Assembly (NCBI RefSeq): GCF_011617465.1
Contig: NZ_CP050153.1
Coordinates: 2,914,001 to 2,978,000 of the forward strand
Length of the DNA stretch: 64,000 nucleotides
From: Brevibacterium pigmentatum
GTDB lineage: Bacteria; Actinomycetota; Actinomycetes; Actinomycetales; Brevibacteriaceae
Direction of reading: 5' to 3'
Part shown: one piece after another, positions 26,920 through 37,232 of the stretch
Numbering within the stretch: the first letter of the stretch is position 1
Layout of the letters: each line of letters starts with the position of its first letter
Translations under genes and position numbers: made by a program
The notes under the pieces: model-generated
What the model saw: the letters and a program-made list of their open reading frames with translations, nothing else
What the model was told of the DNA's origin: nothing
Databases searched by the model: none

Positions 26920-28626
26920 TCAGAAGAGGCCGGTGATGTTGCCGTCCTCGGTGACGTCGATCTTCAGCGCTGAGGGTTCGCGCGGCAGGCCCGGCATCGT
27001 CATGATGTCGCCGGCGATGACGACGATGAACCCGGCTCCGGCCGACAGCCGCACATCCTTGATCTCGATGACGTGGTCGGTCGGCGCCCCGCGCAGACTC
27101 GCATCCGTCGACAGCGAGTACTGGGTCTTCGCGATGCACACGGGCGCGTCACCGTATCCTTCGTCCGTGAACTGACGCAGCTTCCGCTTCACCTTGGCCG
27201 GCAGGTCAATATCGGCTGCCTGGTAGATCCGCTGCGCGATGGTCCGGATCTTCTCCTCCAGCGGCCGCTCCAACTCGTACGAATACCTCGCCGAGGCGGC
27301 CGGATCCTCCGGTGCCCCGCCCGCAGCCTCGACAACCGCCTCCGCCAGTGCCAAAGCACCCTTGCCGCCGTCGGCCCAGTGTGTGGACTCCACAGCGGCG
27401 ACCCCGAGCCCATCCAGATGAGAGATCGCCGCAGCCATCTCCTCGTCGGTGTCCGTGGGGAACCGGTTGAAGCACACGACCGGGGTCAGTCCGTAGATCT
27501 CGCGCAGGTTCCGACAGTGCAGTTCGAGGTTGCTCATGCCCTCCAGCACCGCCGATACGTCAGGAGAGTTCACGTCGGCCACGTCGACTCCCCCGTGGTA
27601 CTTCAGCGCTCGCAAGGTCGCGACGACGACCACGGCAGACGGCCAAATCCCGGCGGTTCGGCACTTGATGTCGAGGAACTTCTCGGCACCGAGGTCGGCA
27701 CCGAATCCGGCCTCCGTGACAACCCAGTCCCCCAGCGCCAGCCCGGCTTTCGTGGCGAGCAGACTGTTGCAGCCGTGGGCGATATTGGCGAACGGTCCGC
27801 CGTGGATGAACGCCGGCGAATGTTCCAAGGACTGCACGAGGTTCGGCGCCAGAGCATTGCGCAGCAGCGCAGTCATCGCCCCCGCCGCCCCGATATCCGC
27901 GACCGTGATCGGCTCCCGTCCTCTACTGTGGGCGAGCACGATCCGTCCCAGCCGTTCCTTGAGGTCGGCCAACGAGGTGGCCAGGCAGAACACAGCCATG
28001 ACCTCGCTGGCGACGACGATGTCGAAGGCATCCTCGCGGGGCACTCCCCCGTTGAGTCCGCCGAGTCCGACGACAACTCCCCGCAGTGCTCGATCGTTGA
28101 GGTCGACGACGCGGCGGAGATGAATGCGCCGCGGGTCGACGTCGAGGTCGTTGCCGAAGTGGATGTGGTTATCGAGCATGGTCGCGGCGAGGTTGTTCGC
28201 CGCCGCGATGGCCGCGAAGTCGCCGGTGAAGTGGAGGTTGATATCTTCCATCGGCACGACCTGCGCGTATCCGCCGCCGGCCGCCCCGCCCTTCATTCCG
28301 AAGACCGGACCCATGCTCGGCTCCCGCAGCGCGAGCACGGCCTTGCCGACCTCGGGCTTCGACCGCGCGAGTTCGTTGAGTCCGTCGGCCAGGCCGATGC
28401 TCGTCGTGGTCTTTCCCTCGCCGGCAGGGGTCGGGCTCATAGCGGTGACGAGGATGAGTTTGCCATCTGTGGCGGTTTCGGCCGCCTGGTCGAGGACGTC
28501 GATGGGCACCTTCGCCTTCGTCCATCCGTGGGGAATGATGTCCTTCGCGTCGAGACCCAGCCCAGCGGCGATGTCGACGATGGGATCGAGCTCGGCGCTG
28601 AGCGCAATATCCATATCTGTGGTCAT
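26920..28626 (-). CDS. fhs: Formate-tetrahydrofolate ligase
   Basis: An ATP-dependent enzyme that makes 10-formyl-tetrahydrofolate from formate and tetrahydrofolate in one-carbon metabolism. The 568-residue product, close to the usual 557, carries the P-loop TPAGEGKTTTSIGL, the LREPSMGPVFGMKGGAAGGG region, and GDFAAIAAANNLAA. Other landmarks are GGLNGGVPRE and VVCFNRFPTDTDEE. The ATG at 28626 matches the family's N-terminal length; a much longer open frame upstream overlaps the divergent methyltransferase gene and is not used. One CTCGCCGAGGCGGC motif lies inside a variable loop (27287-27300). Confidence 0.95.
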   Translation of the reverse strand: MTTDMDIALSAELDPIVDIAAGLGLDAKDIIPHGWTKAKVPIDVLDQAAETATDGKLILVTAMSPTPAGEGKTTTSIGLADGLNELARSKPEVGKAVLALREPSMGPVFGMKGGAAGGGYAQVVPMEDINLHFTGDFAAIAAANNLAATMLDNHIHFGNDLDVDPRRIHLRRVVDLNDRALRGVVVGLGGLNGGVPREDAFDIVVASEVMAVFCLATSLADLKERLGRIVLAHSRGREPITVADIGAAGAMTALLRNALAPNLVQSLEHSPAFIHGGPFANIAHGCNSLLATKAGLALGDWVVTEAGFGADLGAEKFLDIKCRTAGIWPSAVVVVATLRALKYHGGVDVADVNSPDVSAVLEGMSNLELHCRNLREIYGLTPVVCFNRFPTDTDEEMAAAISHLDGLGVAAVESTHWADGGKGALALAEAVVEAAGGAPEDPAASARYSYELERPLEEKIRTIAQRIYQAADIDLPAKVKRKLRQFTDEGYGDAPVCIAKTQYSLSTDASLRGAPTDHVIEIKDVRLSAGAGFIVVIAGDIMTMPGLPREPSALKIDVTEDGNITGLF

Positions 28627-28785
28627 AAGGCCATCATGCCCGTTCCGCGAGATTTTGTGACCATCACCGACCCGAGAATTCGCGCAATGCGCACTCAGTT
28701 CCGCCCACCGCAACATCAACCTCGCCGAGGCGGCCCGCCGCCTCATCGCTCGACGGGTGAGAGTCGTGTGCGCGAGGATGGACAC

Positions 28786-29535
28786 ATGCGCGCATTCGAC
28801 GAGCTCGTCACCGAAGCACAGTCCGCCGATGTCACTGGCTGGGGATTCGACTGGCTCGACGGACGCACCACCGAGGAGCGTCCTGCGTGGAGGTACTCGA
28901 CGCTGCTCGCCAGGCGGCTGTCGACCGCGACCGCGGCCCTCGACATCGACACCGGCGGCGGTGAGGTCGTCGACGAGGCCCCGATGCTGCCGCCGCGCAT
29001 GGCGGTGACCGAGTCGCACCGCCCCAACATCGCCGTGGCCCGTCACCGGCTCGGCCCGCGAGGCGTCGATGTCGTCGAAGCCGACCCGCGCCGGCTGCCC
29101 TTCGCCAACGGGAGCTTCGACCTCGTCACCTCGCGACATCCAGTGAGTCCCGCGTGGTCGGAGATCAGCCGTGTACTCGTGCCCGGCGGCACCTACCTCG
29201 CCCAGCACGTCGGTCCGGCATCGGCGTTCGAACTCATCGAGTTCTTCCTCGGACCGCTGCCCGAGAACCGCCGGGCACGGCATCCCCAGACCGAAACTGA
29301 CGCCGCCGAGGCGGCCGGACTCGCGGTCGAAACGCTGCGCAGCGCACGCTGCCGCATCGAGTTCTTCGACGTCGGTGCGATCGTGTGGATCCTGCGCAAG
29401 TGCCCGTGGTGGGTGCCCGATTTCGCGGTCGCCGACTACCTTCCGCAGCTGCGTGAACTCGACACTCAGATGCGCGGGGGCGAGTCCTTCGTCGCTCACT
29501 CGACGCGGCACCTCATCATCGCGTCAAAACACTGA
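28786..29535 (+). CDS. Class I SAM-dependent methyltransferase
   Basis: A 249-residue protein with a Rossmann methyltransferase pattern: LDIDTGGGEVVDEAP (about 53-67, motif I), VVEADPRRLPFANGSFDLVTSRH (motifs II-III, about 98-120 read in parts) and SRVLVPGGTYLAQHVG. It resembles ubiE/type 11 methyltransferases of actinobacteria, and several homologues act on small hydrophobic substrates. Substrate is unknown. A GAGGA SD is placed eight bases before the ATG at 28786. It is divergent from fhs and convergent with the oxidase gene. Confidence 0.85.
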   Translation: MRAFDELVTEAQSADVTGWGFDWLDGRTTEERPAWRYSTLLARRLSTATAALDIDTGGGEVVDEAPMLPPRMAVTESHRPNIAVARHRLGPRGVDVVEADPRRLPFANGSFDLVTSRHPVSPAWSEISRVLVPGGTYLAQHVGPASAFELIEFFLGPLPENRRARHPQTETDAAEAAGLAVETLRSARCRIEFFDVGAIVWILRKCPWWVPDFAVADYLPQLRELDTQMRGGESFVAHSTRHLIIASKH

Positions 29536-29581
29536 GGCAGCCCCGCGCTAAGACACCGAGTCCCCGAGGCACCCCGCTCGA

Positions 29582-30730
29582 TCACGAAGTCGAAGCGCCA
29601 CCCACCCGGAACCGTTCCGGCACACTGCTGGCTCCCGTTGCAAGGTCGGCCGCGAACTCACCGAGCAGCGGCGCGAACTTCGCCCCGTGCCCCGAACAGG
29701 CAGACACGATGACCAGGCCATCCACCTCGTCGATGACGAAATCCTCGTTCGGTGTGTTCGTGAACAGACACGTGGTCTCCGCGTACGGTTCCGGAACGAG
29801 CCCCGGCAGGTTCCGCTTCGCATAGTCGATCATTCGGGTCCGCATCTCCTCGGTGATCTGTCCGTCCTGGTCGAGCGCCGAACCGATGACCTTCCCACCG
29901 TTGAACTGCGCGAACTTCTGCCCCGCGAAACCGGCATCCCGCCCGCCGGGCAGTCCGTAGGTGAACATCTCACCGGATTTGTGGATGAACGTCGGCCAGG
30001 GTGTGCTCGGCCGTCCGTCTGCGTCGGCATCGCGGTAGGGCATGTGGAAGGCCTGCTCCTGCCGCACTTCGAACCTCGGCAGTGCGTCGAGGAATCCTTG
30101 CGGAAGGCCAAGATCGCCGAGGAGGTCGGGCAGCCACCCGCCCGCAGCGACGATCACGCGGTCGCCCTCCACGGATTCCCCCGTCGCCGAGGTGACACTG
30201 AAGCCGCCCGCGCAACGTCGGGCCACCTCGGTGACCGTCCAATCGGTGAGTATCCGAGCCCGACCGGTGTCCACTGCACGGTCGAGCATGGTCGTCACCG
30301 TGGTCTCGGCATCGATGACGCCGGCGTCGGGGTGCCACAGAACTTCGGTATCGAAGGCGAACTGCGGCCACCGTTCTGCGGCCTGTGCAGGATCGAGGAC
30401 TTCGTATTCGACGCCGACGGCTTCGAAGATCTCGGCGAGGAGATCCGTGTGCCTGGCGTCGCCGAAGTCGAGAGCTCCGGTGCGAGTGATCAGCTCCGTC
30501 CCCGATTTCGCCTCGAGGTCGTCCCACAGTTCACGGGCGCGCACCACGAGTTCGGTGTAGAGACGATCGGGATAGGCATACCGGAAGATCCGCGCTGAGC
30601 CATGGGAGCTGCCTCGGTCGTTGGCCGGCGTATGCCGTTCGAGTACGGTGACATCCTCGCCGCGCGCGGTCAGGGAATACGCGGCTGCGGCACCGGCCAA
30701 GCCCGCTCCGATGACGATATGGTGGGTCAT
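29582..30730 (-). CDS. Monomeric sarcosine oxidase / N-methyltryptophan oxidase-like flavoenzyme
   Basis: A 382-residue FAD enzyme of the DAO family. The dinucleotide-binding motif is VIGAGLAGAAAAYSL (about 6-20), followed by the GSSHGSARIFRYAYPD segment shared with monomeric sarcosine oxidase and N-methyltryptophan oxidase. Cys321 in CLFTNTPNEDFVID corresponds to the Cys that binds FAD covalently in that group. The enzyme probably oxidises an N-methyl amino acid, releasing formaldehyde and peroxide. That could feed the one-carbon pool handled by the nearby fhs, an inference from context. It is convergent with the methyltransferase. Confidence 0.87.
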   Translation of the reverse strand: MTHHIVIGAGLAGAAAAYSLTARGEDVTVLERHTPANDRGSSHGSARIFRYAYPDRLYTELVVRARELWDDLEAKSGTELITRTGALDFGDARHTDLLAEIFEAVGVEYEVLDPAQAAERWPQFAFDTEVLWHPDAGVIDAETTVTTMLDRAVDTGRARILTDWTVTEVARRCAGGFSVTSATGESVEGDRVIVAAGGWLPDLLGDLGLPQGFLDALPRFEVRQEQAFHMPYRDADADGRPSTPWPTFIHKSGEMFTYGLPGGRDAGFAGQKFAQFNGGKVIGSALDQDGQITEEMRTRMIDYAKRNLPGLVPEPYAETTCLFTNTPNEDFVIDEVDGLVIVSACSGHGAKFAPLLGEFAADLATGASSVPERFRVGGASTS

Positions 30731-30781
30731 AGCAGTGCTCCTGTCGAGTGGGTGACGACGGTCGGCCCGGCTTCCTCGTGA

Positions 30782-31390
30782 CTACTTCAACTTGAGGTCG
30801 GTCACGCAGGTGGGCCCATCGCTTCTCGTGGAGAAATCGGTCGTACCGGTCTTGCCCTCGGCGGTGACCTCGATGGTACCGGTGATGCCGGACGGCACCC
30901 AGAAGCCGACGAACCCGTTATCGAAGGTCGTCGTCGACTCATCCACCACTGCTTCGCCCGTCTCTGAGTCTGTGATCACCACATCGACGTCCTTCTCGCT
31001 CAACTCGCCCCGACAGGTCGTGAGGCTGTGGTAGAAGCAGTCGTGCGTCTCATCGACGAAGGGAGCGATGGAGACGTAGCTCTTCCCCTCCGGCAGTGCC
31101 ATCGTCGCCTCTTGCTGTCCATCGGTGAGAACAAGTTCGTCAGGCTGGACCGAGGCCATGAGGTCGGTGGGCCTCTCGTCGACAGGCAGGCGATCGAGGT
31201 GATCGATGACTCCTGTGACGTCCTCGTCGGCCAGATCGAGGTCAGCTAGCAGCGTTTCAGCCGAACCCGACTGCACTGCTGCAGACTCTCCTGATTCTGT
31301 GGATGCTTCGCTTCCCGTTCCAGAAGCAGAACACCCGGTCAGAGCAAGAACGAAGGCCGCAGCCCCCAACACGAATTGCGTCGTCTTCAT
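30782..31390 (-). CDS. cueP: CueP family copper-binding lipoprotein
   Basis: A 202-residue exported protein with a lipoprotein signal (LALTGCSAS, Cys near 20). The CueP signature CFYHSLTTCRGEL (about 129-141) contains the two Cys and the His that bind copper in Salmonella CueP, and a third Cys lies near the end in PTCVTDLKL. CueP stores or buffers copper outside the cytoplasm and supports survival under copper stress. The ATG at 31390 has a GGGG SD; an in-frame ATG four codons earlier lacks one. It is divergent from ydhK across a 171-base spacer containing a CsoR-type operator. Confidence 0.9.
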   Translation of the reverse strand: MKTTQFVLGAAAFVLALTGCSASGTGSEASTESGESAAVQSGSAETLLADLDLADEDVTGVIDHLDRLPVDERPTDLMASVQPDELVLTDGQQEATMALPEGKSYVSIAPFVDETHDCFYHSLTTCRGELSEKDVDVVITDSETGEAVVDESTTTFDNGFVGFWVPSGITGTIEVTAEGKTGTTDFSTRSDGPTCVTDLKLK

Positions 31391-31442
31391 ATATATCCCC
31401 ATGTCACTACGGATGCAGAGCACGTATGCCGTCTTGGCAATC

Positions 31443-31459
31443 ATACCCATAAGGGGTAT
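31443..31459. promoter_or_regulatory. CsoR-type copper operator
   Basis: A perfect inverted repeat, ATACCC-N5-GGGTAT (ATACCCATAAGGGGTAT), 53 bases upstream of cueP and about 100 bases upstream of ydhK. It matches the G/C-tract palindromes bound by CsoR-family copper repressors. Its place between two copper-related genes supports shared control. No csoR gene lies in the window. Confidence 0.7.
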
Positions 31460-31561
31460 AGGGTGACCGTGGCGGGTCCACGAGATGGGATGCCCTGAAA
31501 GGTTCCCATCTGCCGCCGAGCGAATCCGACGCGACCGTCTCACCGAACCAGGAGACCACTC

Positions 31562-32206
31562 ATGAAGAAGCTCAATCCAGCCGCCCGCCTCACTGCGGTC
31601 ACCGCAGCACTCGGACTGGCTCTGGCAGGCTGCTCAACTGCGAATGACGAGGGCCGCGGATCGGGCGGAGAAGACCCCCACGGCAGCCACGAGTCCGCCT
31701 CGAGCGAAACTGGCGGCTCCGAACACGACGACATGGACCACAGCGAATCCGGACACGAATCGGGTGGCCATGAAGGGCACGCCGCCGACGGCGGCGACCC
31801 ACCGGAGGGCATCAAGAAAGCCGCCGACCCGAAGTTCGACGTCGGCGACACAGTCGTCCTCTCCGCCGATCACATGCCGGGAATGAAGGGCGCCGAGGCA
31901 ACAGTCTCCGGCGCCTTCGACACCACGACCTACTCAATCAGCTACACGCCGACCGATGGTGGAGACCCGGTCAAGGATCACAAGTGGGTCGTCCACGAAG
32001 AGCTCAAGGACCCGGGCAAGGCACCGCTGAAGAAGGGCGACAAGGCCACCGTCAACGCCGATCATATGCCCGGAATGAAGGGTGCCGAGGCGACGATCGA
32101 CTCAGCGACGGACGAGACCGTCTACATGGTCGACATCAAGACCGATGAGATGGAGATGACGAACCACAAATGGGTCGTCGAAAGCGAGATGAAACCCGCG
32201 AAGTAA
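31562..32206 (+). CDS. ydhK: YdhK/DUF1541 family lipoprotein
   Basis: A 214-residue lipoprotein (signal ending LALAGCSTA, Cys near 23). A His/Asp/Glu/Ser-rich linker (about 30-75), with clusters such as EHDDMDH and GHEGHA, could bind metal. Two DUF1541 repeats follow, about 90-145 and 155-214. Each contains an ADHMPGMKGAEAT motif and an HKWVV motif. Homologues are found beside copper-resistance genes. The two Met/His-rich repeats would suit Cu(I) binding. It is divergent from cueP. The stop is only nine bases from the stop of the convergent DUF3626 gene. Confidence 0.88.
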   Translation: MKKLNPAARLTAVTAALGLALAGCSTANDEGRGSGGEDPHGSHESASSETGGSEHDDMDHSESGHESGGHEGHAADGGDPPEGIKKAADPKFDVGDTVVLSADHMPGMKGAEATVSGAFDTTTYSISYTPTDGGDPVKDHKWVVHEELKDPGKAPLKKGDKATVNADHMPGMKGAEATIDSATDETVYMVDIKTDEMEMTNHKWVVESEMKPAK

Positions 32207-32215
32207 CGGAGTGGT

Positions 32216-33099
32216 TCACCAGGTCCGACCAAATCGTGCGAGGCAGTGCCAAAGCTTCTTGCTCTGCTGCCCGTCGAGGTCCCACACCCGTCTGGCACGT
32301 GCGACATGAATGGGGAGCAACTGGGTTGAGTTCGCCAGCCTCTCGACGATCCGCTGTGCGAGCTCGACCACATCCTGACCCCGATATTCCGGGTGCGCCG
32401 CAATTTCGGCATCCTCGGCGACATAGCCGGGGTGAGTCTCGACAACGAGGCCGCAGCGGCCGGCTCTCTCCACGACCGCATGATCGGCGAAGCTTGGATC
32501 GACCACCAATGCTTCAACGTCGTCGGGCACGGTCACCCCTCCGTGGACATGGGCCTCGATGTAGTGATCGAGGCGGTCGCGACACCTCCCGTCCCGTTGA
32601 GCAACAGCCCCATCGTTCACCACCTCGTCGCGACGAAAGTCAGCAATGAGCCCCATGTGATCGGCGACTCCGAAGAGTTCCGGGCCGAAAGTGCTGTCCG
32701 GATAGGCGAACGTCGCTCGCGCAAGGACCTCCGGGCGAAGCCTCAGATAGGCCGACCCGAATCGTGGTGCCGGTCCATAGGGGTCGCCGTCGAGGTCAAG
32801 TGCCCCATAGACCGGTCGGTGGTGCACCTCCACATGGTCATAGGCTCCACCGAAGATTCTCTGCTCCCAGAGCCACCGGTCGCCGCCGGGGAAGGCCGTC
32901 AGACCGCCATTGCTCGTGCCTGTGGCGAACTGGGAAAGATACTGTCCCAGCTCGAGAATCGACTCGAGCACCCCAGCCTCAGAGGCGTCGTCACCGGGAT
33001 GGAAATGCAGTGCCACCCGCGCCCCGACCGGCAGCTCGTGCCCTGGCGCGGAACGTGCTCGGACCCGGTGAAGTGCTGTTGCGGCTGGGTCCGATTGCG

Positions 33100-33103
<4 letters not shown>
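32216..33103 (-). CDS. DUF3626 domain-containing protein
   Basis: A 295-residue protein resembling the DUF3626 family. Landmarks are ALHFHPGDD near residue 33, GGLTAFPGGDRWLWEQRIFGG (about 65-85 in parts), VYGALDLDGDPYGPAPRFG and YPDSTFGPELFGV. Conserved His and Asp residues in these blocks hint at a metal-dependent or hydrolytic function, but none is established. It starts at an ATG that overlaps the galE stop by four bases, so it is translated with galE. It is convergent with ydhK. Confidence 0.78.
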
Positions 33104-34095
<992 letters not shown>

Positions 34096-34295
34096 TGACC
34101 GCGTCCTCCTTCGTCTCGTCGACACGTCGGTATCAGAATACGCGTTCAGGGGTCCGAGATCAGATTCGGCCTGAAAACCCAGTGGACAAAGCGTCGGAAT
34201 TCGCCTTCTGGGGCCGGTGGTCGAGCCGATCCGAGTCGGGAGGCCGCACCCTTCATGCTCACACCTTCACCGGCGGAGCTCGCCCCGTCCTGGGC

Positions 34296-34849
34296 ATGAC
34301 CATGGCCAATGAGCCGCTGCGGATGGCCCGCAGACTCTCTCGTGCCATGGCCGCGGCCGCTGCGACCGGCGCCTTCGGCATCTTCTACAGCTCCATCTGG
34401 CAGATGTCCCATCACCTCTCAACCGCTCGTCTCATTTCGATCGGCGCCATCGCCATCGCAGTCATGGTCGGCTGGCTGACCACGATCAATCGGCTCTGAG
34501 ATCGCCCGGTCAATGAACGCCTGGCTCAGGTCGTCTTCTACTACAACCTGTCCACCGTACTCACACTCATCATCTGCGTGACGGGCCTCTACGCTTTGCT
34601 GGTCATCGGCATCCTCGCCGGTGGGCTCATCGTCATCGACCCCGAGTTCATGGCGCAGACGACCCCCGGCCCGAAGCCCGGCTGACGAACTACCTCGACA
34701 TCGCATGGCTGAGCGCAGCGATGGGCGTCGTCGCCGGCGCGCTCGGCTCAAGCTTCGACAGCGACATCGACCTGAAGAACCTCACACACGCCCAGCGGCT
34801 GCGCTCTCGCGTCTATATCGCCCAGGACGACGAGACCGGTAGAAACTGA
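34296..34849 (+). pseudogene. Broken gene for a multi-pass membrane protein
   Basis: Three consecutive pieces together form one membrane protein of about 185 residues. Piece 1 (34296-34496) ends at TGA 34497-34499, after TTINRL. The same frame then continues with DRPVNERLAQVVFYY and a long hydrophobic stretch to TGA 34683-34685. A one-base loss in the C-run near 34677-34682 shifts the frame. Piece 3 then reads LTNYLDIAWLSAAMGVV and ends RVYIAQDDETGRN at TGA 34847. The protein would have about four to five membrane segments. One nonsense and one frameshift change mark it as decayed, unless the assembly has errors. I do not recognise the family. Confidence 0.75.
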
Positions 34850-34936
34850 CGGGGGTTCCGTCCCGGTCAGGGCGGCGTTATGGTGGCGAAAGACTCCGGA
34901 TTCACGTGTAAACCGGAGAGAATAGGAGCAAGAATC

Positions 34937-35461
34937 ATGACACAGTCAGTGACAGTTCCCGACCCCCATGGCTCAGAGAAGACCACTCGCGAGAACGCCG
35001 AACGCGGCTTCATCGCCTCCGACGCCCTCACCAAGAACCTCCAGACGGTCCTAGTCGACTTCATCGCCCTAAGCCTCACCGCCAAGCAGGCGCACTGGAA
35101 TATCGTGGGCGCGAACTTCCGTGACCTCCACCTCAACCTCGACGAAGTCACGGACATCGCCCGTGCAGGCAGCGATGAGATCGCTGAACGCATGCGTGCC
35201 CTCCACGCCTCACCGGACGGTCGCCCCGCGGTGATCGCCGAACAGACAGGGCTGCCGGAGTTCCCGAACGGAGAGATCAGCACCCACGACGCCATCGACC
35301 ACATGGTCGCGTCGATCGAGGCAACCGTAGCGTCGATGCGCAGCACCCATGACGAGGTCGACTCGGCGGACCCGACGACCGCCGACATCTTCCACAGCTA
35401 CATCGCCCAACTCGAGCAGCAGGCCTGGTTCATCAGCGCAGAGACCCGCACACCCAAGTGA
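34937..35461 (+). CDS. dps: Dps-family ferritin-like protein
   Basis: A starvation/stress ferritin of 174 residues that stores iron using peroxide and may coat DNA. The conserved ferroxidase signature runs through LTAKQAHWNIVGANFRDLH (about 48-66) and DEIAERMRALH (about 88-98), supplying His, Asp and Glu ligands across the dimer interface. The N-terminal 20 residues are polar and could bind DNA. An AGGAG SD precedes the ATG. It sits alone, downstream of the broken membrane-protein gene, with a terminator hairpin after it. Confidence 0.92.
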   Translation: MTQSVTVPDPHGSEKTTRENAERGFIASDALTKNLQTVLVDFIALSLTAKQAHWNIVGANFRDLHLNLDEVTDIARAGSDEIAERMRALHASPDGRPAVIAEQTGLPEFPNGEISTHDAIDHMVASIEATVASMRSTHDEVDSADPTTADIFHSYIAQLEQQAWFISAETRTPK

Positions 35462-35493
35462 GTCGGTGCGACTGAGCAGCCACCCTGATCTTC

Positions 35494-35531
35494 GGGCCGC
35501 CTCCCCGTCCTCACGGTCGGGTGGGCGGCCC
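35494..35531. terminator. Hairpin between convergent dps and lhgO
   Basis: Stem GGGCCGCC (35494-35501) pairs with GGCGGCCC (35524-35531). It sits between the ends of two convergent genes and is followed by CTTCGTCGTC. It probably serves both directions. Confidence 0.65.
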
Positions 35532-35557
35532 TTCGTCGTCGACGCCCGGCACCGGCA

Positions 35558-36769
35558 TCATCGCCCGTCGATGATGCCGACGAGGTGTTCGGCAATGGCC
35601 AGCGCCGAGGTGGCTGCCGGGGACGGCGAGTTCCTGACGAACAGCGTGGCCCCCGCCCGATCGATGACGAAGTCATCAACGAGTGTTCCGTCCCGATTCA
35701 TGGCCTGCGCGCGGATTCCGCGGGTGGCGCGGTGACCGTCGGCTGCGGCGAGCGACGGAACGTAGCGGGCCGCCTCGGCGACGAATCTCTCGATCGAGAG
35801 CACCCCGGGCAGCTCACGGGCGGCGGTGGCCATATTGGCGGCGGCGAAGCGCCAGAATCCGGGGTCGGCGGCCACGGCAAGGGAATCGGGAATACTGAGG
35901 CCGAGACCTCGGTAGCCCTCGCGGGAGAAGGAGAGGAAGGCATTGGGCCCGATCATCAGACCGCCGTCGATGCGGCGGGTGACGTGGACGCCGAGGAAGG
36001 GATATTTCGGGTCCGGGACGGGATAGATGAGGCCGTTGACTGCGTCACTATAGCCCTCATCGAGGATGAAGTATTGGCCGAAGAACGGCACCACGGTCGG
36101 GGTGCGGCTCTCTCCGGAACGAGCGGCTAGGCGGTCGGCTTGGAGGCCAGCGCAGACGATGACGTGGTCGAATTCCTGGGCATCGACCGGGGTGCGGACG
36201 ATGGCGGTGTCACGGGTGGGGCCGCCTCGGCGGTCGATGTTCTTGACCGGGGTGGAGAAGCGGACGCGGCCGCCGTGGGCGCGGAAGTCGGCTACGAGGG
36301 CGTCGGTGAGGCCGGGGTAGTCGATGATCGCGGTGTGGGGTGAGTGGAGTGCGGCAACACCTTCGGCGTTCGGTTCGATGCCGCGCAGACCGTCGCGATC
36401 GAGCAGGGCGATGTCGGGCACCCCGTTGGCCAGGGCCCGGTCATGGATGGCGCGGAGGCGTTCGACTTCGACATCGTCAGTGGCGACGACGACCTTGCCG
36501 CATTCATCGAAGGCGACTTCTTGCTCGGCGGCGAAGTCGGTGAGGAGGGAGACACCGCGGCGACAGAGTGTAGCTTTGAGGCTGCCGGGCTCGTAGTAGA
36601 GGCCGGCGTGGACGACGCCGGAGTTGTGACCGGCCTGGTGCGCGGCTGGACGGTCTTCCTTCTCGAAGAGGGTGACGTCGGCGAACTCATGGCGGCTGAG
36701 GATCTCGCGGGCGACCGCGGCTCCGATGATTCCCGCACCGATGACGGCCCATCGTGTCTTCTTCGCCAT
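35558..36769 (-). CDS. lhgO: L-2-hydroxyglutarate oxidase
   Basis: A flavoprotein of 403 residues that oxidises L-2-hydroxyglutarate to 2-oxoglutarate and can pass electrons to the respiratory chain. It has the FAD motif VIGAGIIGAAVAREIL (about 9-24) and the HQAGHNSGVVHAGLYYEPGSLKA block (about 44-66 in parts) characteristic of LhgO. Near the C-terminus are the GIRAQAMNRDGTLVDDF and NSPSPAATSALAIAEH segments. An AAGGAG SD precedes the ATG. It is monocistronic, convergent with dps, with a long AT-rich spacer upstream. Confidence 0.93.
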   Translation of the reverse strand: MAKKTRWAVIGAGIIGAAVAREILSRHEFADVTLFEKEDRPAAHQAGHNSGVVHAGLYYEPGSLKATLCRRGVSLLTDFAAEQEVAFDECGKVVVATDDVEVERLRAIHDRALANGVPDIALLDRDGLRGIEPNAEGVAALHSPHTAIIDYPGLTDALVADFRAHGGRVRFSTPVKNIDRRGGPTRDTAIVRTPVDAQEFDHVIVCAGLQADRLAARSGESRTPTVVPFFGQYFILDEGYSDAVNGLIYPVPDPKYPFLGVHVTRRIDGGLMIGPNAFLSFSREGYRGLGLSIPDSLAVAADPGFWRFAAANMATAARELPGVLSIERFVAEAARYVPSLAAADGHRATRGIRAQAMNRDGTLVDDFVIDRAGATLFVRNSPSPAATSALAIAEHLVGIIDGR

Positions 36770-37141
36770 GTCTCAACTCCTTCGTCGATTCTGCTGTCTA
36801 CACGCCCGGGTGAAGCGGCGATTCCGGTTGGTTCGACTCTATTCGCGAACGCTGACGACTGGGCGGGGTGTCCGAAACCCGAGGGCAGCTTCGGTGCGTA
36901 AAACGCAACATGCCTGGTCATAAGGCCGTTACACAACCTGGTCACGGTTCGATAGCTATGTATCGATTCTGTGGCGCGGATCGTGATTCGACGCTCTAAT
37001 TCGGATGACTGCCACGTGATCGCATGGTGACGAGACCCACAAGCGATGCGACGACAGGAACACCGCTTTGACCTGGTAATTTACTAGACCTTTCCTGCCC
37101 AAGGGAGCTCTTTGGCGGATCCGAGGACACCGCATGAAGTC

Positions 37142-37159
37142 TATAGTGAAAGAACTATA
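37142..37159. promoter_or_regulatory. Inverted repeat, possible operator
   Basis: TATAGT (37142-37147) and ACTATA (37154-37159) are separated by GAAAGA, about 140 bases upstream of the anchored-protein gene. It lies in an AT-rich stretch where the promoter is expected. No regulator family can be named from it. Confidence 0.35.
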
Positions 37160-37232
37160 ACGAGCAGATAACATTTGTTGTAATTGCGTGATTACTCCTG
37201 CATGACTCCGTAACGTTGTGAGCGTCCTGTCA

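Noticed and set aside
27073-28785. Upstream extension of the methyltransferase frame, opposite fhs
   Set aside because: It lies antisense to the conserved fhs gene. The ATG at 28786 has an SD and the correct family length.
34497-34499. TGA read as tryptophan or selenocysteine in the broken membrane-protein gene
   Set aside because: A second, independent frameshift follows, no SECIS-like structure was seen, and TGA is an ordinary stop throughout the window.
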